The position numbers and the translations under genes were made by a program. Of a DNA stretch of 64,000 bases, positions 61,251-64,000 are shown one piece after another. The DNA is taken from the NCBI GenBank assembly GCA_013399875.1, contig VXAZ01002373.1, forward strand, positions 1,257,070-1,321,069, written 5' to 3'. Positions within the stretch are counted from its first letter, which is position 1. The number at the start of each line of letters is the position of its first letter. This DNA is from Gymnorhina tibicen (taxonomy: Eukaryota; Chordata; Aves; Passeriformes; Artamidae). The notes beneath the pieces were generated by a model that did no database searches, was not told where the DNA came from, and saw only the letters and a program-made list of their open reading frames with translations.

Positions 61251-64000
61251 GATAAACAACAACCGGATAAATGTCTGATCCGAGAGATCTGCTTTCAGTA
61301 GATGTTCAAAAAACGCCCCCATGCCGTTCAGTTATATCATGTGGAAGTTTGAGATACATGTCAGAGAACAGCTATTAATTATTCTGGAAATTTACTACTA
61401 ACGGATTTGATTTTAAAAAGCAGAAAAGTATTTTGATTTTAAGACTTAAATATGATTGAATCTTCTTAGCTTGAAAATACACAAACAATTTTAATTTTAC
61501 TACAAAAGAGAAATACAGTGAGAAAAAATAATATCTGAAACAAAAATTTAGGAAGAGGTTAAAATGGGACCTCAAGATACGTAAAAATATTTAATATTCT
61601 AATGCACTGATTTACATTGTTATTTCTCACATAAAGGGGCTTTCTTAAGATCCAACAAAGGAAGATAATTTAACTGCCAAGTAATAACCCTGGAACATAA
61701 TTTCCAAAACTGTGATGGTACAGTTTAAACATTGCTGAGTAAAAAATGCGACAGCAATCAACTTACTTTCTGCAGAAATTACCTGGTACTTAGTGACTGA
61801 AGTACGGTTTGGTGGGTATGTGTTTGCACCAAGAGACTACCCAAGCCCAGAGACACCTCTGTAGGTGTTTTAGCTGCGTGTCTCTCCTCCAGCATCCGCC
61901 AAGGCTTAGGTGAGTCCTGTGTTAGTGCTGAGACTGGCCTGTTGTGCTGCAGTGTCTGTCCTCCCCAGTTTCTCTCTGCTGTAGTATTGTAGCACAATGA
62001 GATTCATTGAGGATAAGGTTCGCCAAACTTGTGCTCATACTGCCTGCTTGCATTCAATGTGGAGATCTAGGTAAAAGCTTAGTGTAGTTCTTCTTGATCC
62101 CTATTTTCTCCTAAATTACATGACATATTTCAGGGAAGATTAGTCTCTTTTTAAGTGAGTTGGGAGCATTATGGAGAGAGGATTTGAATATACTCAGGGA
62201 AGCAAATATTTTGTGGTTCTTTGTTTAATGAAATGGAAAACATACATGAAAACAGAATTGTGTTGTGAACATGGCTTCAAGTTCCAGTAACTTTCATAGG
62301 AATGCATATACAGTGCATTTGTGGCCTGCTCTGACATTCATTGCAACTGACAGCATCCCCCTGATGACAGCCTTGGAATGAATTAATGAATGGATGGTTT
62401 GAATGATGACACATCCAGGGAAGGATATGGAAGTCAGAGCCTGATGCCCTTTGATCATCAGCTATGAATAATATAAAAAGAGGGAGAAAAAGACATAAAT
62501 AATAACAGTACTGGGCATAAATATGGCCTGAGGCAATAATTTCTTTCCAAAGGTTATAGATGGTGCTTCACCTTAGGTGTACAGAAATAGCAAATACATA
62601 TTCTATTGGTTTGTGTCTATGTGGTGAACACTGGTAGATAATAACTAACACCTGCACTATTTAAATAAACAAGAAGATGCCAGATTGCAGCAAGAGTTTC
62701 AGAAATGCTCAGCCTTCACTGGATTTATTCACTGAAGTGAATCACAAAATTCCAGCCTCTGCAGAAAAAAAGCTTATGCATTGGGAATTAGATCCTTTTA
62801 AATTCTTCCTGCTTAAGCCAAAACAAATGCCATTAAGAGCTGTCAGGAAAAAACCCCATAGAACTAGTTTTATTAGAAAAATCAGTTTTGCTGAAATTGG
62901 AATAAATTGAGGTTTCTGAAATTTCAAATGGGAAATTAAAGACTCCACCTTCAATTATTCTGAATACAACATTCCAATTATTTGTTTTAGAACATACTCT
63001 TTATTGTAGTTCTAAAACTCTGTCAAAGCAATACTGAAGGTTGTAACATCACACACTAGAGGCAGAAGTCTTCTATTTTATATCACTTATGATACGGTTC
63101 ATTATCTGTTCCATTTCTTTTCCTACAATAGTCCAGGGTCATCTATTGGAGAACATGGAGTTAGTCTGGCTTTGAACCCAGTTGGGCACTGAAGACAATT
63201 ATTTTTACAGCCATTGCCCCATTTTTTGCTGGAGTTGAAAAGTGTAGCAAATGAAAGCTTGCAGAAGTAAAAATTATCAAATTGCTAGAGAAGTTTGAGA
63301 GAGATGTCCTTGTCCTTGCTTCTGTCATATTCTTGAATGGCAGTAGGCAAGTTATTTCATTCATTTTCCCAGCTAGTCACCAATTTTGTTCTTCATTTCA
63401 GCATGCCTGACACCAGATCTTTGGTCTTGTCTTCAGAATCCCAGAACCTGGGTATGTTATCCCAGAGGTTTTTTAAAGTTTTCAAACAATTGAATTTTCA
63501 GTGGTTTTGGGTTTTTTTTATATAAAACTTGTGTGACATTTCCCTGCATCTAAAAAAGAAGATCTAACCTTTTAAACTTCAGTAGTAAGTTGCACTACTT
63601 TAATTTAATTAATTTTATTGTAATTTCCATTACTTCAAGAGACTGTAGTAAATTTAGACCCCAGTTATTTGATTTTTAAAAGGAACAGTGTACACTAACT
63701 ATTTTTATTAATTAATCTTGAAACTAATTGTTAATATCAGCCTGAAGGCATCAGTTCCCAGCTCTCTCACGTGGTGATTATCTTTCTCCTGGTGACACAA
63801 CTACTAACTTTGTTTCAGTTTGCAAGTTCCATTTCTGAAACTGATTTTGTGCTTGACTGGGAGATGTGAGTACTTGTTTCTGAACTACCAGACAAGTAAT
63901 TTTAAAGACAGAAAAGAAGACTTCTTTTGTTTATTGCTTTTTTATAAATAATTTCCATGCAAGTATAATTTTAATTATTTCAGTTTTCTTGAATCTTGAT
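61251..64000. other. Upstream intergenic DNA, no gene recognised
   Basis: AT-rich unique-looking sequence. Open frames such as 62677-62910 plus and 61779-61997 minus are short and unrecognised. LEMD3, the usual vertebrate neighbour on this side, is not within the window. Confidence 0.6.

Noticed and set aside
60921..61322. 133-aa minus and 108-aa plus open frames
   Set aside because: They span CR1 sequence fused to the GC-rich patch and show no protein family signature.
1..64000. CRISPR arrays, bacterial operons, phage or plasmid modules, tRNA or rRNA genes
   Set aside because: None was seen. The intron-exon structure and repeat content are those of a vertebrate nuclear genome.

Overview
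The window is vertebrate nuclear DNA, most likely from a bird. The interspersed repeats are mostly CR1 LINE fragments with the avian 3' tail (ATTCTRTG octamers). There is also an old ERVL-like retroviral remnant, and no Alu, B1, L1 or other mammalian repeat was seen. One gene is present, on the minus strand: WIF1 (Wnt inhibitory factor 1). The bird call rests on the repeat families and on the compact gene, and the species cannot be named.

Layout: 1-20.5 kb is intergenic DNA downstream of WIF1. It holds the broken ERVL-like gag-pol relic (about 2.5-4.15 kb), two CR1 fragments (10.1-10.4 kb minus, 15.35-15.74 kb plus), low-complexity tracts and one candidate conserved non-coding block (8.7-9.1 kb). 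From 20.55 to about 58.95 kb lies the complete WIF1 transcription unit, read right to left. It has a 3' UTR with several AATAAA signals, ten coding exons with canonical GT-AG introns, and a TATA-less CpG-island promoter. From 59.3 to 64 kb is upstream intergenic DNA with one CR1 copy joined to a small, isolated GC-rich patch.

The spliced CDS is 1128 nt (375 codons plus TGA), and every exon phase closes exactly. The protein has a signal peptide (about residues 1-25), a WIF domain encoded by exons 1-4, five EGF-like domains each encoded by one phase 1-1 exon of exactly 96 nt, and a basic C-terminal tail ending in NYIW. In established biology WIF1 is a secreted protein that binds Wnt ligands and blocks their signalling. 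All 30 EGF cysteines, both WIF-domain cysteines and two N-glycosylation sequons are intact, so the gene looks functional.

No previously undescribed system was found. Points worth a second look are mostly architectural (symmetric 96-nt exons, a 97-bp first intron), structural DNA (a GGGAAA tract able to form G4 or triplex, a 26-bp perfect palindrome), the GC-rich patch abutting a truncated CR1, and candidate regulatory non-coding blocks.
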